The notes under the pieces were generated by a model. That model made no database searches. It was not told the DNA's origin and worked only from the letters and a program-made list of their open reading frames with translations. Positions 8,720 through 18,391 of a stretch of DNA of 64,000 nt are shown one piece after another. This DNA comes from Bradyrhizobium sp. 21 (GTDB lineage Bacteria; Pseudomonadota; Alphaproteobacteria; Rhizobiales; Xanthobacteraceae). The DNA is taken from positions 310,001 to 374,000 of the forward strand of contig NZ_JADPJG010000032.1 of NCBI RefSeq assembly GCF_023073335.1, given 5' to 3'. Numbering within the stretch: position 1 is the first letter of the stretch; each line of letters opens with the position of its first letter. The position numbers and the translations under genes are program-made.

Positions 8720-10873
8720 TCACTCCCCGATCAGCCCCAACCACTCGTCTTCCGTCAGCACCTTGACGCCGTGCTTGTTGGCCTCCGCGAGCTTCGAGCC
8801 CGCGCCGGGACCGGCGACGACGAGATCGGTTTTCTTCGACACCGAGCCTGACACCTTTGCACCGAGCCGCTCGGCGGTCGCCTTGGCCTCGTCGCGCGTC
8901 ATCTTCTCCAGCGAGCCCGTGAATACCACGGTCTTGCCGGCAACCGCGGAGTTGCTCTTCGGCTTCTCGGCGTCGACGATCTCGACCTCCTTCGTGAGCC
9001 GCTCGACGATGCCGCGATTGTGGCTCTCGCCGAAATAATCGGCGATGCTCTTGATCACGGTGTCGCCGATCTGGTCGAGCGCATCCATCTCGGCGATCGC
9101 CTCCTCGTCACCCTTGGCGACCTTGAGACTGGCGTCGTGGAAAGCATCCCAGGAACCGTAGCCGCGCGCCAGCGCCAGCCCCGTGGTCTCGCCGACATGG
9201 CGCATGCCGAGCGCATAGATGAAGCGCTCCAGCGCGATTTTCCGGCGGCTCTCGATGGCTGCAAAGAGATTGCGCACCGACGTTGCGCCGTAGCCCTCGA
9301 TGTCTTCGAGCTTCAGCTTTGAATTACGCTTCTCCAGCGTGAAGATGTCGGCGGGCTCCTTCACAAAACCCTCGTCGAAGAAATACTGAAGCTGCTTCTC
9401 GCCGAGACCGTCGATGTCGAAGGCGCGCCGCGACACGAACAGCTTGAGATGCTCGATCTTCTGATAGGGGCAGGCGAACTCGCCGGTGCAGCGGGCGCGC
9501 GAAGCCTCCTCGCCGGCGGCCGTCGCACCGCGCACGACGTCGGTGTGAAGCGGGCACGGGCATTTCTTCGGGAAATGAAACTCTTTTGCAGTCTTCGGCC
9601 GCTTGTCGAGGACGACATCGACGATCTGCGGGATGACGTCACCGGCGCGCTGGATCACCACCGTGTCGCCGATCCTGATGTCGCGGCCATCGCGCAGGCT
9701 CTCGCCCTTGTTGCCGATGCCCTTGATGTAGTCCTCGTTGTGCAGCGTGACGTTCTGTACGATCACGCCGCCGACACCGACCGGTTCGAGCTTGCCGACC
9801 GGCGTGAACGAGCCGGTGCGGCCGACCTGGATCTCGATATCGCGCAGCACCGTCATGGCGCGCTCAGCCGGAAATTTGTGCGCGATGGCCCAGCGCGGCG
9901 TGCGCGAGACGAAACCGAGCCGCTCCTGCCAGTCGATGCGATCGACCTTGTAGACGACGCCGTCGATGTCGTAGTCGAGTTTTGCGCGCTGCTCCTCGAT
10001 CGCGTGGTGGAACGCAAGCAGTTCCTCGATCGAATGGCACAGCTTCGTCAACGGATTGGTCTTGAAGCCGCAGCGCTCGAACCAACCGATCATGCCGCTC
10101 TGCGTGCCCTCCGGCATCGCGCTCATCTCGCCCCAGGCGTAGGCGAAAAAGCCGAGGGGACGCGAGGCGGTGATGGTCGGATCCTTCTGCCGCAGCGAGC
10201 CCGCGGCCGAGTTGCGCGGATTGGCGAAGATGGTGCCGCCTTCCGCCTTCTGCCGTTCGTTCAGCGCCAGGAAGGCCTTCTTGGTCATGTAGACCTCGCC
10301 GCGCACCTCGCAGATCTCGGGCACGTTGCGGCCCTTCAGCCTCTCGGGCACGTCTTCGAGCGTGCGGATGTTGGCGGTGACGTCCTCGCCTTCCGCGCCG
10401 TCGCCGCGCGTCGCCGCGGTGACGAGTTCGCCGCCCTCGTAACGCAGCGACATCGAGAGGCCGTCGATCTTCGGCTCGGCGGAGAAGTCGATCTTGTCGT
10501 CGTCGAGCTTCAGGAAACGCACGATGCGGCCGACGAAGTCGCGCAAATCCTCTTCGGCAAAGGCGTTGTCGAGCGACAGCATGGGGACGGAATGCCGCAC
10601 TTTCTTGAAGCGGCCTGACGGTGCGGCACCGACCTTCTGCGACGGCGAGTCCGCGCTGACGAATTCCGGAAAGCGTTTCTCGATCGCGTTGAGGCGCTGG
10701 CGTAGCGCGTCGTACTCGGCGTCGGTGACAGTGGGCGCGTCGTCCTGATAATAGCGCTCGTTATGTCCCTCGATCTCGAGCGACAGCCGCATGTGTTCGA
10801 TCTTGGCCTGCGCCTTGGTGAGGGCGGCGACGTCGCGAAGCGGTGTTGTTTTGGATTTTGCTGCTCTTGCCAT
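8720..10873 (-). CDS. ligA: NAD-dependent DNA ligase
   Basis: This 717-residue enzyme seals nicks in replication and repair using NAD+. Domains in order: Ia domain with YYQDDAPTVTDAEYD (about 40-53), adenylation domain with the active lysine in EPKIDG (K135), OB fold, a cysteine-rich zinc finger (CPCPLH...RCTGEFACPYQ), helix-hairpin-helix repeats, and a C-terminal BRCT domain (AGKTVVFTGSLEKMTRDEAK). Length is slightly above the usual 670 because of an N-terminal basic extension and an insertion in the zinc-finger region. It is transcribed toward the MFS gene and follows recN on the same strand after 111 bases. Confidence 0.97.
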   Translation of the reverse strand: MARAAKSKTTPLRDVAALTKAQAKIEHMRLSLEIEGHNERYYQDDAPTVTDAEYDALRQRLNAIEKRFPEFVSADSPSQKVGAAPSGRFKKVRHSVPMLSLDNAFAEEDLRDFVGRIVRFLKLDDDKIDFSAEPKIDGLSMSLRYEGGELVTAATRGDGAEGEDVTANIRTLEDVPERLKGRNVPEICEVRGEVYMTKKAFLALNERQKAEGGTIFANPRNSAAGSLRQKDPTITASRPLGFFAYAWGEMSAMPEGTQSGMIGWFERCGFKTNPLTKLCHSIEELLAFHHAIEEQRAKLDYDIDGVVYKVDRIDWQERLGFVSRTPRWAIAHKFPAERAMTVLRDIEIQVGRTGSFTPVGKLEPVGVGGVIVQNVTLHNEDYIKGIGNKGESLRDGRDIRIGDTVVIQRAGDVIPQIVDVVLDKRPKTAKEFHFPKKCPCPLHTDVVRGATAAGEEASRARCTGEFACPYQKIEHLKLFVSRRAFDIDGLGEKQLQYFFDEGFVKEPADIFTLEKRNSKLKLEDIEGYGATSVRNLFAAIESRRKIALERFIYALGMRHVGETTGLALARGYGSWDAFHDASLKVAKGDEEAIAEMDALDQIGDTVIKSIADYFGESHNRGIVERLTKEVEIVDAEKPKSNSAVAGKTVVFTGSLEKMTRDEAKATAERLGAKVSGSVSKKTDLVVAGPGAGSKLAEANKHGVKVLTEDEWLGLIGE

Positions 10874-10940
10874 GGCGCTTGGATACGACGGAGCGGGCGG
10901 GAGGGTAAAGTCGGTTACAGTTTCATACCCTGGACATAGT

Positions 10941-10984
10941 ATTCTGGATCCCGGCTCGCGCTGCGCGCGTCCGGGACACGAAAC
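10941..10984. repeat. Partial copy of the GGGACACGA dispersed repeat
   Basis: The stretch ATTCTGGATCCCGGCTCGCG followed by CTGCGCGCGTCCGGGACACG matches the ends of the longer repeats at 24371-24493, 25737-25870 and 36361-36490. It lies between recN and ligA and abuts the recN stop codon. Confidence 0.5.
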
Positions 10985-12658
10985 TCAGGCCGTCGCCGCC
11001 TTGAGCAGCCGGTCCGCGGCCGCCCTCGCTTCCGCCGTGATCTCGGCGCCGGCGAGCATGCGGGCAATCTCCTCGCGGCGGTGGTCGGCGGCCAGCGCAT
11101 TGACGCGGGTGGCGACGCGCCTGCCCTTGTCCAGCGCATCCTTGGAGATCAGCAGATGCTGGTCGGCGCGGGCGGCGACCTGGGGGGCGTGGGTCACGGC
11201 CATCACCTGGACCTTGCCGGCCAACCGCGCCAGGCGCCCGCCGATGGCATCGGCAACCGCACCGCCCACACCGGTGTCGATCTCGTCGAACACGAGCGTC
11301 GGCGCCGAGCCACGGTCGGACAGCACGACCTTGAGTGCCAGGAGGAAGCGCGACAGCTCGCCGCCGGAGGCGACTTTCATCAGCGGGCCCGGCTTGGTGC
11401 CGGGATTGGTCTGCACCCAGAACTCGACACGGTCGAACCCTTGCGGGCCTGGAGCTGCCTCATCGGTCTCGACCTGGGTCATGAACTTGGCGCGTTCGAG
11501 CTTGAGCGGCGCCAGCTCGGCATTGACGGCCTTGTTGAGCTTCTCGGCCGATTTCTGCCGCGCCATCGACAGCTTTTTGGCGGCCGCGGAATAGCGCGCA
11601 TCGGCCTCGACCGCGGCCTGCTCCAGCTTTTTCAACCGCGAGGCGCCGGCATCGATCAGCACGATTTCGGCGGCATATTTGGCGGCGAGCGCGGCCAGCC
11701 CGTCGACCGGCGTCGAATATTTGCGCGAGGCGGCGCGCAGTGCGAACAGGCGCTCCTCGATGCGTTCGAGCTCACCCGGATCGAAATCGGTTGCGGCCAG
11801 CGCCGCCTGGAGATGCTGATCGGCTTCCTCGAGCGCGTTGATCGCGATGTCGATGGCCTTCACTGCCGGCTCGACCAGGGCCGGCGAATTGACGCCGCGG
11901 CGCTCCAGCCGGCGCACGGCCGCCGCCAGCGCCCCGACCGGGGAATGGTTGCCGCCGACCGCCTCCTGCGCCTCGCGCAAATCGGAGGCGATCTTCTCGC
12001 CCTGCATCATGGTGGTGCGGCGCGAAGCCAGCGAGGTTTCCTCGCCATCCTTGGGCGCGAGCTGCTTCAGCTCGTCGGAGGCGTGGCGCAGATAGTCGGC
12101 CTCGCGCGCAGCGCGCTCCATGGCGGCGCGATGCTCCTCCAGCGCGGTGTTGGCGGTGCGGCGTGCGTCCCAGAGCGTTTCGACCGCCGCGACGTCCTTT
12201 TCGAGGCCGGCAAAGGCGTCGAGCAGGCGGCGGTGGGTGGCGGCATCGACCAGCGCGCGCTCGTCATGCTGGCCGTGGATCTCGACCAGGGCAGCGCCGA
12301 CCGCCTTCAGCGTCTGCACGCTGATCGACTGGTCGTTGATGAAGGCCCGGGTGCGGCCATCGGCGAGCTGGACCCGGCGGAGAATCATCTCACCGGTATC
12401 CTCCAGCCCGTTCTCGGCGAGGATCTTCGCTGCGGGGTGATTTTTGGGGATATCGAACACGGCGGTGACCTGACCCTGCTCCGCGCCGTGGCGCACGAGG
12501 CCGGCATCGCCGCGGCCGCCGAGCGCCAACGCAAAGGCATCGAGCAGGATGGATTTGCCCGCACCGGTCTCGCCGGTCAAAACCGCGAGGCCCGTTGCGA
12601 ATTCGATATCGAGCCGTTCGATCAGGACGATGTCACGGATCGACAGACGCGCCAGCAT
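10985..12658 (-). CDS. recN: DNA repair protein RecN
   Basis: This 557-residue SMC-like ATPase acts in double-strand break repair. Walker A is GETGAGKS near residue 33, followed by ALALGGRGDAGLVRHG; the ABC signature region KVASGGELSRFLLALKVVL and Walker B TLVFDEIDTGVGG are near residues 400-450. The long middle part is charged and Ala-rich, as expected for coiled-coil arms. Length fits the family (~555). It follows bamD by six bases, so the two are very probably co-transcribed. Confidence 0.97.
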   Translation of the reverse strand: MLARLSIRDIVLIERLDIEFATGLAVLTGETGAGKSILLDAFALALGGRGDAGLVRHGAEQGQVTAVFDIPKNHPAAKILAENGLEDTGEMILRRVQLADGRTRAFINDQSISVQTLKAVGAALVEIHGQHDERALVDAATHRRLLDAFAGLEKDVAAVETLWDARRTANTALEEHRAAMERAAREADYLRHASDELKQLAPKDGEETSLASRRTTMMQGEKIASDLREAQEAVGGNHSPVGALAAAVRRLERRGVNSPALVEPAVKAIDIAINALEEADQHLQAALAATDFDPGELERIEERLFALRAASRKYSTPVDGLAALAAKYAAEIVLIDAGASRLKKLEQAAVEADARYSAAAKKLSMARQKSAEKLNKAVNAELAPLKLERAKFMTQVETDEAAPGPQGFDRVEFWVQTNPGTKPGPLMKVASGGELSRFLLALKVVLSDRGSAPTLVFDEIDTGVGGAVADAIGGRLARLAGKVQVMAVTHAPQVAARADQHLLISKDALDKGRRVATRVNALAADHRREEIARMLAGAEITAEARAAADRLLKAATA

Positions 12659-12664
12659 GGGAAA

Positions 12665-13576
12665 TCAATTCCTGGCCGAGAGACCCAATTTGCTGAAGGT
12701 CTTGCTAATCCAAGACCCCTGATTCTCGCTCGGTTCGAGACCGCCGTTTTTTACAAGATTATAGGCGTCCTTGTACCATCGGCTGTCAGGAAAATTGTGC
12801 CCGAGGACGGCCGCCGCGGTCTGCGCCTCGCCGACGATGCCGATCGCCATATAAGCCTCGGTGAGCCGGAACAACGCCTCCTCGACATGACGGGTGGTCT
12901 GGTACTGCGTGACGACCGCCTTGTAGCGGTTGATCGCCGCTGTGTAGTCGCGCTTCTGCGCGTAGTAGCGGCCGACATTCATTTCCTTGCCGGCGAGCTG
13001 GTCGCGGGCACCCTCGATCTTGGCCTTGGCCGAGGTCGCATATTCGGAGGTCGGATATTTGCGCACCACCTCTTCCAGCGAGGCGATCGCCTTCTCGGTG
13101 CGGGTCTGGTCGCGGCTGATGTCCGGGATCTGGTCGTAATGCGAGGCCGCGATCAGATATTGCGCATAGGCCGCATCCGGGCTGCCGGGATGCAGGGTGA
13201 CGTAGCGGGTGGCCGCGCCGATGCAGCTGTCATAGTCGCCGCCCTGATAGGACGCATAGGCGGACATCAGCAGCGATTTGCGAGCCCATTCGGAATAAGG
13301 ATGCTGGCGGTCGACCTCCTCGAACTTCTTGTTCGCCGCCTTCATGTCCTTCTTCTCGTTCATGAGGTACAGGCCCTCGTTGTAGATCTTGTCGGCGGGC
13401 TCCTCGACGAAGGTGTCGTCCTTGGCGGTGAACTTGTCCCAGAGCGCGCCGGTGCCGCAGCCGGCCAGCGGCAGCGCGAGCACGAAGAAGGTGGCAGCCT
13501 TGAGCAATCCCCGGACTCGAGGCGAGACGTCTCGAGGCAACTGGAGATATCCGCGCGTCATACGCTGTGCCGACAT
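12665..13576 (-). CDS. bamD: Outer-membrane assembly lipoprotein BamD
   Basis: This 303-residue lipoprotein is a core part of the BAM complex that inserts beta-barrel proteins in the outer membrane. After an unusually long N-region rich in Arg the hydrophobic signal ends in the lipobox LAGC. The mature part contains the TPR-like repeats of BamD: ADKIYNEGLYLMNEKKDMKA, HPYSEWARKSLLM and later YPTSEYATSAKAKIEGARDQ. The start is set at ATG 13576 (MSAQRMTRG); the open frame extends upstream to 13663 but that part is not signal-like. Gene order lpxC-bamD-recN-ligA is typical of alphaproteobacteria. Confidence 0.95.
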   Translation of the reverse strand: MSAQRMTRGYLQLPRDVSPRVRGLLKAATFFVLALPLAGCGTGALWDKFTAKDDTFVEEPADKIYNEGLYLMNEKKDMKAANKKFEEVDRQHPYSEWARKSLLMSAYASYQGGDYDSCIGAATRYVTLHPGSPDAAYAQYLIAASHYDQIPDISRDQTRTEKAIASLEEVVRKYPTSEYATSAKAKIEGARDQLAGKEMNVGRYYAQKRDYTAAINRYKAVVTQYQTTRHVEEALFRLTEAYMAIGIVGEAQTAAAVLGHNFPDSRWYKDAYNLVKNGGLEPSENQGSWISKTFSKLGLSARN

Positions 13577-13838
13577 GAGTATTGCCCTGACGCCCTGTGG
13601 TGCGGTGTCCGCCAGCCCATGACCCCCGTCACGGGCGCGAAATGGTGCCGTGGTGCCTGCCATGCGACCACGCCGGTGTAACCGAAAAACGATCTTGAAC
13701 CAACCGGATAGGCAGGCATTCCGCCCGGATTAAGGCGAATGCGCCGCAATCCTGGCCGATCATCGTTACCAGGAGTTTCCCGGGGACGCGGTGGGCGCAA
13801 ACACCCGCCACGAGAGGTCCGTCAGGACACGTCGCTCT

Positions 13839-14801
13839 TTAGGATACGTCCGGCCCATAGGCCGCGGCGATCCGGCCGCCGACAATGCCGCGACCGACTT
13901 CGCCCACGGGACGCGTGGTGCGGCGGGCCGCCTCGCCCTCGACCACCCGCCAGGCGGTACGGTCGGCGAGCAGCGCGGTCAGAACAGCGTGGTTGAGCTT
14001 GTGGCCGCCACGCACCGAGCGATAGGCGCCAAGTAGCGGCAGACCGGCCAGCGCGAGGTCGCCGATCACGTCCAGCACCTTGTGGCGGGCGCATTCGTCG
14101 GCGTAGCGCAGGCCTTCGGTGTTGAGCAGCCGCTCCTCGTCGAACACGACGGTATTGTCGAAGGAGGCGCCGAGCGCATAGCCGGCGCTCCAGAGCCGCG
14201 CGACGTCGCACATCAGACCGAAAGTCCGGGCTCGGCCGACTTCGCGGCGGAAACGTTCCGGGCTGAGGTCGAAGGCGTAGCTCTGCTGGCCGATGACAGG
14301 ATTGGTGAAGTCGATCTCGACCTCGGCGCGGAACCCGTTGGCATAGGGCCTGATCTCGCCGAAGGAATTGCCGAGCTTGACCGAGATCGGCTTCAGAACC
14401 TGGATGAAGCGGCGCTGTGCCGGCTGAGTCACGATGCCGGCCTGGTCGATCGCCGCAATGAAGGCCGCGGCGCTGCCGTCCATGATCGGCACTTCCGGCC
14501 CGTCGATCTCGATGACGGCATTGTCGACGCCCATGCCCCGCAGCGCGGCAAGCACATGCTCGGCGGTGGAGACCAGCGGGCCGCTGCGATCACCGAGGAC
14601 GGTGGCGAAATCGGTCGCGATCACCTGCTCGGCGGTCGCCTGAACTTCGCGGTCACTTCCCTCGAGTCCGGTGCGGACAAAAATATAACCTGCGTCGACA
14701 GGCGCGGGCCCAAGCGTGAGGGTGACGGGAAGACCGGAATGAACGCCCACGCCTGCCACGGTGGCTTGCGCACGAAGCGTTGTTTGCCGGCTAAATTTCA
14801 T
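13839..14801 (-). CDS. lpxC: UDP-3-O-acyl-N-acetylglucosamine deacetylase
   Basis: This 320-residue zinc enzyme catalyses the first committed step of lipid A synthesis. Zinc and catalytic residues are seen in STAEHVLAAL (His), DECARHKVLDVIGDLAL (His and Asp) and the late His in GGHKLNHAVL. The start MKFSRQTTLRAQ leads directly into the substrate-binding strand VAGVGVHSGLPVTLTL. Length matches the family (~305-320). It is the first gene after the ftsZ terminator; the gap of 262 bases to bamD suggests that bamD may also have its own promoter. Confidence 0.97.
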   Translation of the reverse strand: MKFSRQTTLRAQATVAGVGVHSGLPVTLTLGPAPVDAGYIFVRTGLEGSDREVQATAEQVIATDFATVLGDRSGPLVSTAEHVLAALRGMGVDNAVIEIDGPEVPIMDGSAAAFIAAIDQAGIVTQPAQRRFIQVLKPISVKLGNSFGEIRPYANGFRAEVEIDFTNPVIGQQSYAFDLSPERFRREVGRARTFGLMCDVARLWSAGYALGASFDNTVVFDEERLLNTEGLRYADECARHKVLDVIGDLALAGLPLLGAYRSVRGGHKLNHAVLTALLADRTAWRVVEGEAARRTTRPVGEVGRGIVGGRIAAAYGPDVS

Positions 14802-15115
14802 CAGGAACCCGCCCCACTACGACCACTGCGACCACTGCGACTTATACTGAACCCGACTGACCGGCCAAGGACCGCTCGTTCCGAATCCGTATCCCCAAGT
14901 CACGGCAAACCATAGTCACTGCCTCAAACAGCGCCAACTCACGCTTTTTTACCGATTGTTACCCCAAACCTGCCGTATTCGCGCCAAGGCTTAACCAAAT
15001 TGGAGCGAAATTTGGGACCGTCACCGGCAGTTTTACTGAACCACCGAATACGTAATTAATGATTTAAAATCAGTTGCTTGGCTGCGCAATCCGGATATGC
15101 ACCGGACCAAAGGAA
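14802..15115. other. Spacer upstream of lpxC (probable promoter region)
   Basis: About 310 bases between the lpxC start and the ftsZ terminator hold no convincing gene. The part next to lpxC contains imperfect direct copies of CGACCACTG (near 14820). The AT-rich part from 14940 to 15070 contains GGCTTAACCAAATTGG and is the likely place of the lpxC promoter, but no unambiguous -35/-10 pair stands out. Confidence 0.35.
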
Positions 15116-15150
15116 AGGTCCCGGCGAGCTTCTCGCCGGGACCTCTTTTC
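15116..15150 (-). terminator. Intrinsic terminator after ftsZ
   Basis: A perfect 13-bp stem, AGGTCCCGGCGAG and CTCGCCGGGACCT, closes on a three-base loop. On the ftsZ strand it is followed by TTCCTTT; on the other strand by CTTTTC. It lies 23 bases after the ftsZ stop and separates the division gene cluster from lpxC. Confidence 0.85.
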
Positions 15151-15172
15151 GTCTGCCTTATTGTAACAATCC

Positions 15173-16981
15173 TCAGGTCGCCTGCCGCCGCAGGAAGGCC
15201 GGGATGTCAAGATGGTCGTCTCCCTGTGGCGCCGGCGCAACAGCGGCGGGACGGCCATGCATGTCCAGGCCCTGCGGTGCGGGACGGCGGGCATACTCGG
15301 ACACCGGCTCGCTGGTCGCGATTTGCTGCGCCACGGTCTTCTGGGGCCGGCGATCGGGCAGCGGCGGCATCGCGGGACCGGCGGTACGGGCCGCGATCGG
15401 CGCCTCGCTCTCCTCGTCACGACGGCCGAGGCCGACATTGGCGAGGCGCTGGAGCAGCGACAGGCGGCTCTTCTGCGGGGTCTCTTCTTCAACCTCGCCA
15501 CGAGCCTGGCGAAGCTCGGCCTGGGCCGGCATCGGCAGCTCTTCGATACGCGGCATCCGCGGTGTGCGGACCGGCGCACGCTCGGCCTGCGGCGGGATGA
15601 AGGTCTCCGGCGTCATCGTCTCATGCATGGCCATCGGCCCCTGCTCAGGCTCCGGGAACAGCGTGGGCTTCTGCGCGATGGGGCGCACGGTGACGTCGCC
15701 ATAAGTCTGCATCGGCGCCGGAGCCTGCGGGACGTCCGCAACGGCGGCGGCGATGGCGGCGAGCGCAGCCCGTTCGACGTTCGGACGCGGAGCCATGGGA
15801 GCGGCGGCGAACTGGCCCGGTGCGGCGCCCGGGATCTGAGCTTCCAGCTTCTGGGCACGCTCGGCCATGCGCTGATTGTCGGCCCGGAGCCGCGCGGTTA
15901 AATCGGCGAGACGGCTCTCGGCAACCGCGGCCGGAGCAGCGGGAGCCTGCTGCGCCTGCGGCGCCGCCGCGTTCGCAATCGGAGCGCTGGTGGCCTGGCT
16001 GTTGCGGGCGATCGCGGCCTGCTCGATGCCGGTGGCGACGACCGAGACGCGGATCAGGCCATCGAGCGCTTCGTCGAAGGTCGCGCCGACGATGATGTTG
16101 GCGTCCTGGTCGACTTCCTCGCGGATGCGGGTCGCGGCTTCGTCGACCTCGAACAAAGTGAGGTCCTTGCCGCCTGTGATGGAGATGAGGAGGCCCTTGG
16201 CGCCCTTCATCGAGCTGTCGTCGATCAGCGGGTTGGCGATCGCGGCTTCAGCGGCGGTCAGCGCGCGCTTGTCGCCGGAGGCCTCGCCCGTGCCCATCAT
16301 CGCCTTGCCCATCTCACGCATCACGGCGCGGACGTCGGCGAAGTCGAGGTTGATCAGACCTTCCTTGACCATCAGGTCGGTGATGCAGGCAACGCCGGAG
16401 TAGAGCACCTGGTCGGCCATCGCGAAGGCGTCGGCGAAGGTGGTCTTCTCATTGGCGACCCGGAACAGGTTCTGGTTCGGGATGATCAGCAGCGTATCGA
16501 CGACCTTGTGCAGCTCGTTGATGCCGGCCTCCGCGGTGCGCATGCGGCGACCGCCCTCGAAGTGGAAGGGCTTGGTCACGACGCCGACGGTGAGGATCCC
16601 CATCTCGCGCGCGATCTTGGCGATCACCGGGGCTGCACCGGTGCCGGTGCCGCCGCCCATGCCGGCGGTGACGAACACCATGTTGGCGCCCGAGAGATGA
16701 TCACGCAGCTCGTCCATCACCTCTTCCGCGGCTTCCGCGCCAACGTTCGGCTGCGAGCCTGCGCCCAACCCTTGCGTGGCCGCCGTGCCCATCTGCACGA
16801 TGCGCTGCGCCTTCGACATCGTCAGCGCCTGCGCGTCGGTATTGGCAACCACGAAGTCGACGCCCTGGAGGCCCGCCGTGATCATGTTGTTGACGGCGTT
16901 ACCACCGGCGCCGCCGACGCCGAACACGGTGATCCGGGGCTTCAGTTCGTGAATATCAGGAACATTGATGCTGATGGTCAT
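15173..16981 (-). CDS. ftsZ: Cell division GTPase FtsZ (long-linker form)
   Basis: This 602-residue tubulin homologue forms the Z ring. The GTP-binding T4 loop is GGGTGTG (residues 109-115) and the T7 catalytic loop contains NLDFADV (210-216). The globular part ends near residue 320; a linker of about 260 residues rich in Ala, Pro, Gln and Arg follows, and the conserved C-terminal peptide DIPAFLRRQ lies at the very end, where FtsA and other partners bind. E. coli FtsZ is 383 residues, but extended linkers are normal in alphaproteobacteria. It follows ftsA by 87 bases and ends at a strong terminator. Confidence 0.97.
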   Translation of the reverse strand: MTISINVPDIHELKPRITVFGVGGAGGNAVNNMITAGLQGVDFVVANTDAQALTMSKAQRIVQMGTAATQGLGAGSQPNVGAEAAEEVMDELRDHLSGANMVFVTAGMGGGTGTGAAPVIAKIAREMGILTVGVVTKPFHFEGGRRMRTAEAGINELHKVVDTLLIIPNQNLFRVANEKTTFADAFAMADQVLYSGVACITDLMVKEGLINLDFADVRAVMREMGKAMMGTGEASGDKRALTAAEAAIANPLIDDSSMKGAKGLLISITGGKDLTLFEVDEAATRIREEVDQDANIIVGATFDEALDGLIRVSVVATGIEQAAIARNSQATSAPIANAAAPQAQQAPAAPAAVAESRLADLTARLRADNQRMAERAQKLEAQIPGAAPGQFAAAPMAPRPNVERAALAAIAAAVADVPQAPAPMQTYGDVTVRPIAQKPTLFPEPEQGPMAMHETMTPETFIPPQAERAPVRTPRMPRIEELPMPAQAELRQARGEVEEETPQKSRLSLLQRLANVGLGRRDEESEAPIAARTAGPAMPPLPDRRPQKTVAQQIATSEPVSEYARRPAPQGLDMHGRPAAVAPAPQGDDHLDIPAFLRRQAT

Positions 16982-17068
16982 GTTTGCCTCTCGATCACGC
17001 GCGCGTGGGTTCGCCCCGGCCGACGGCCGCGGGAGTTGGTGAAATTCGAAGATTGCGGAACCGGTTCA

Positions 17069-18391
17069 TCAGAAGCCCTCGCGTAGCCATCGTCCGACCT
17101 TTCCAAAATAGCCGCCCGTCCCTGTCTTGACCTGCTGCCGCGTATGCCGCGGTTCGACATGCTCGTGGTGAACATATTGCGGGTAGACCAGGAGCCCGGC
17201 CGGCACCGCGAAGGCGGCGTTCTTGGCCTCGTTGGGCAGCCGGCCGAAACCGAGTGGACGTCCGACCCGCACGGGCCGGCCGAGAATCTGCGTTCCGAGC
17301 TCGACGAGGCCAGTGAGCTGCGAGGCTCCGCCCGAGAGCACGACGCGGCCATTGGGCTCTGAGGCGAAGGGCGAATCCTTCAGCTTGTCCCGAACCATTT
17401 CGAAGACTTCCTCGGCACGGTGCTTGACGATGTTGGCGATGGTAGCGCGGGAGACGATCTGCGGCAGATCCTGCTCGTCACCGGCTGTCGGTACAGACAT
17501 CAGCTCACGCGAGTCCGATCCGCCGGTGATGACGGTCCCGTATAACGTCTTGATTCGCTCGGCATCGGCAATGGTCGCGGAGAGTCCGCGCGCCAGATCC
17601 ATCGTGATGTGTTGCCCGCCGACCGCAAAACCCGCGGCGTGCACGAAACGGCCGCCGGAATAGACCGCGATGGTGGTGGTGCCCGCGCCCATCTCGACGA
17701 CGGCAGCGCCGAGATCGGCCTCGTCGTCGGTCAGCACCGACAGGCCGGCCACATACGGGCTCGCCGCCATGGCTTCGACATTGATGTGGCAGCGCTCAAC
17801 CGCGAGCATCAGGTTCCGCGCCACGGTGGCGTCACAGGTGACGACGTTCATGTCGACGCCGAACTGATGCGCGACCATGCCGCGAGGATCGCGGATGCCC
17901 TTGACGCCATCGAGCGTGTAGCCGACCGGCAGCGCGTGCAGCACGGTGCGGCCCTCGCCGGTGGCGTGGCGCATGCCGGTGGAGGTGACGCGGCTGACAT
18001 CGGCCTGCGTCACGGCGCCACCACGGATGTCGGCCGCGGCTTCGACCAGCTGGCCGGAAAGTCGGCCGCCGGAGACCGACAGCAGAACGGACTCGACCCG
18101 CACCTTGGCCATTTTCTCCGCCAGCCCGACGGCTTGGCGCACAGCCTGCTCGCATTCGGCGAGATCGACCACTGCGCCGGCCTTCATGCCGCGCGACTGG
18201 ATCTGGCTGTAACCGATCAGCTCCACCGCATGGGTGCGATCGCGCAGGGCTTCGCTCGGCGCCGACGGCCTCAGCCGCGCGATCATGCAGGCGATCTTGC
18301 TGGTGCCGATGTCGAGGCAGGCGACGAGGCCGCCGCGCTTGTGCGGCATCGGGCGTGTCTTCGGCGTCTGGGTGCGATCAAGACCGGTCAT
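17069..18391 (-). CDS. ftsA: Cell division protein FtsA
   Basis: This 440-residue actin-like ATPase tethers FtsZ to the membrane. Actin-fold motifs are seen: phosphate 1 VACLDIGTSKIACMIARL near residue 25, and VVEMGAGTTTIAVYSGGRFVH near residue 235. The SHS2 (1C) domain lies between them (AVVDLAECEQAVRQAV..). The C-terminus VGRWLREGF is an amphipathic membrane-targeting helix. The ATG at 18391 overlaps the ftsQ stop as ATGA, indicating translational coupling; the longer open frame upstream is only ftsQ read in another frame. Confidence 0.96.
   Translation of the reverse strand: MTGLDRTQTPKTRPMPHKRGGLVACLDIGTSKIACMIARLRPSAPSEALRDRTHAVELIGYSQIQSRGMKAGAVVDLAECEQAVRQAVGLAEKMAKVRVESVLLSVSGGRLSGQLVEAAADIRGGAVTQADVSRVTSTGMRHATGEGRTVLHALPVGYTLDGVKGIRDPRGMVAHQFGVDMNVVTCDATVARNLMLAVERCHINVEAMAASPYVAGLSVLTDDEADLGAAVVEMGAGTTTIAVYSGGRFVHAAGFAVGGQHITMDLARGLSATIADAERIKTLYGTVITGGSDSRELMSVPTAGDEQDLPQIVSRATIANIVKHRAEEVFEMVRDKLKDSPFASEPNGRVVLSGGASQLTGLVELGTQILGRPVRVGRPLGFGRLPNEAKNAAFAVPAGLLVYPQYVHHEHVEPRHTRQQVKTGTGGYFGKVGRWLREGF

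Noticed and set aside
11081..13681. Plus-strand open frame of 866 codons opposite recN and bamD
   Set aside because: Its third-position pattern mirrors the real genes on the other strand; no recognisable domain.
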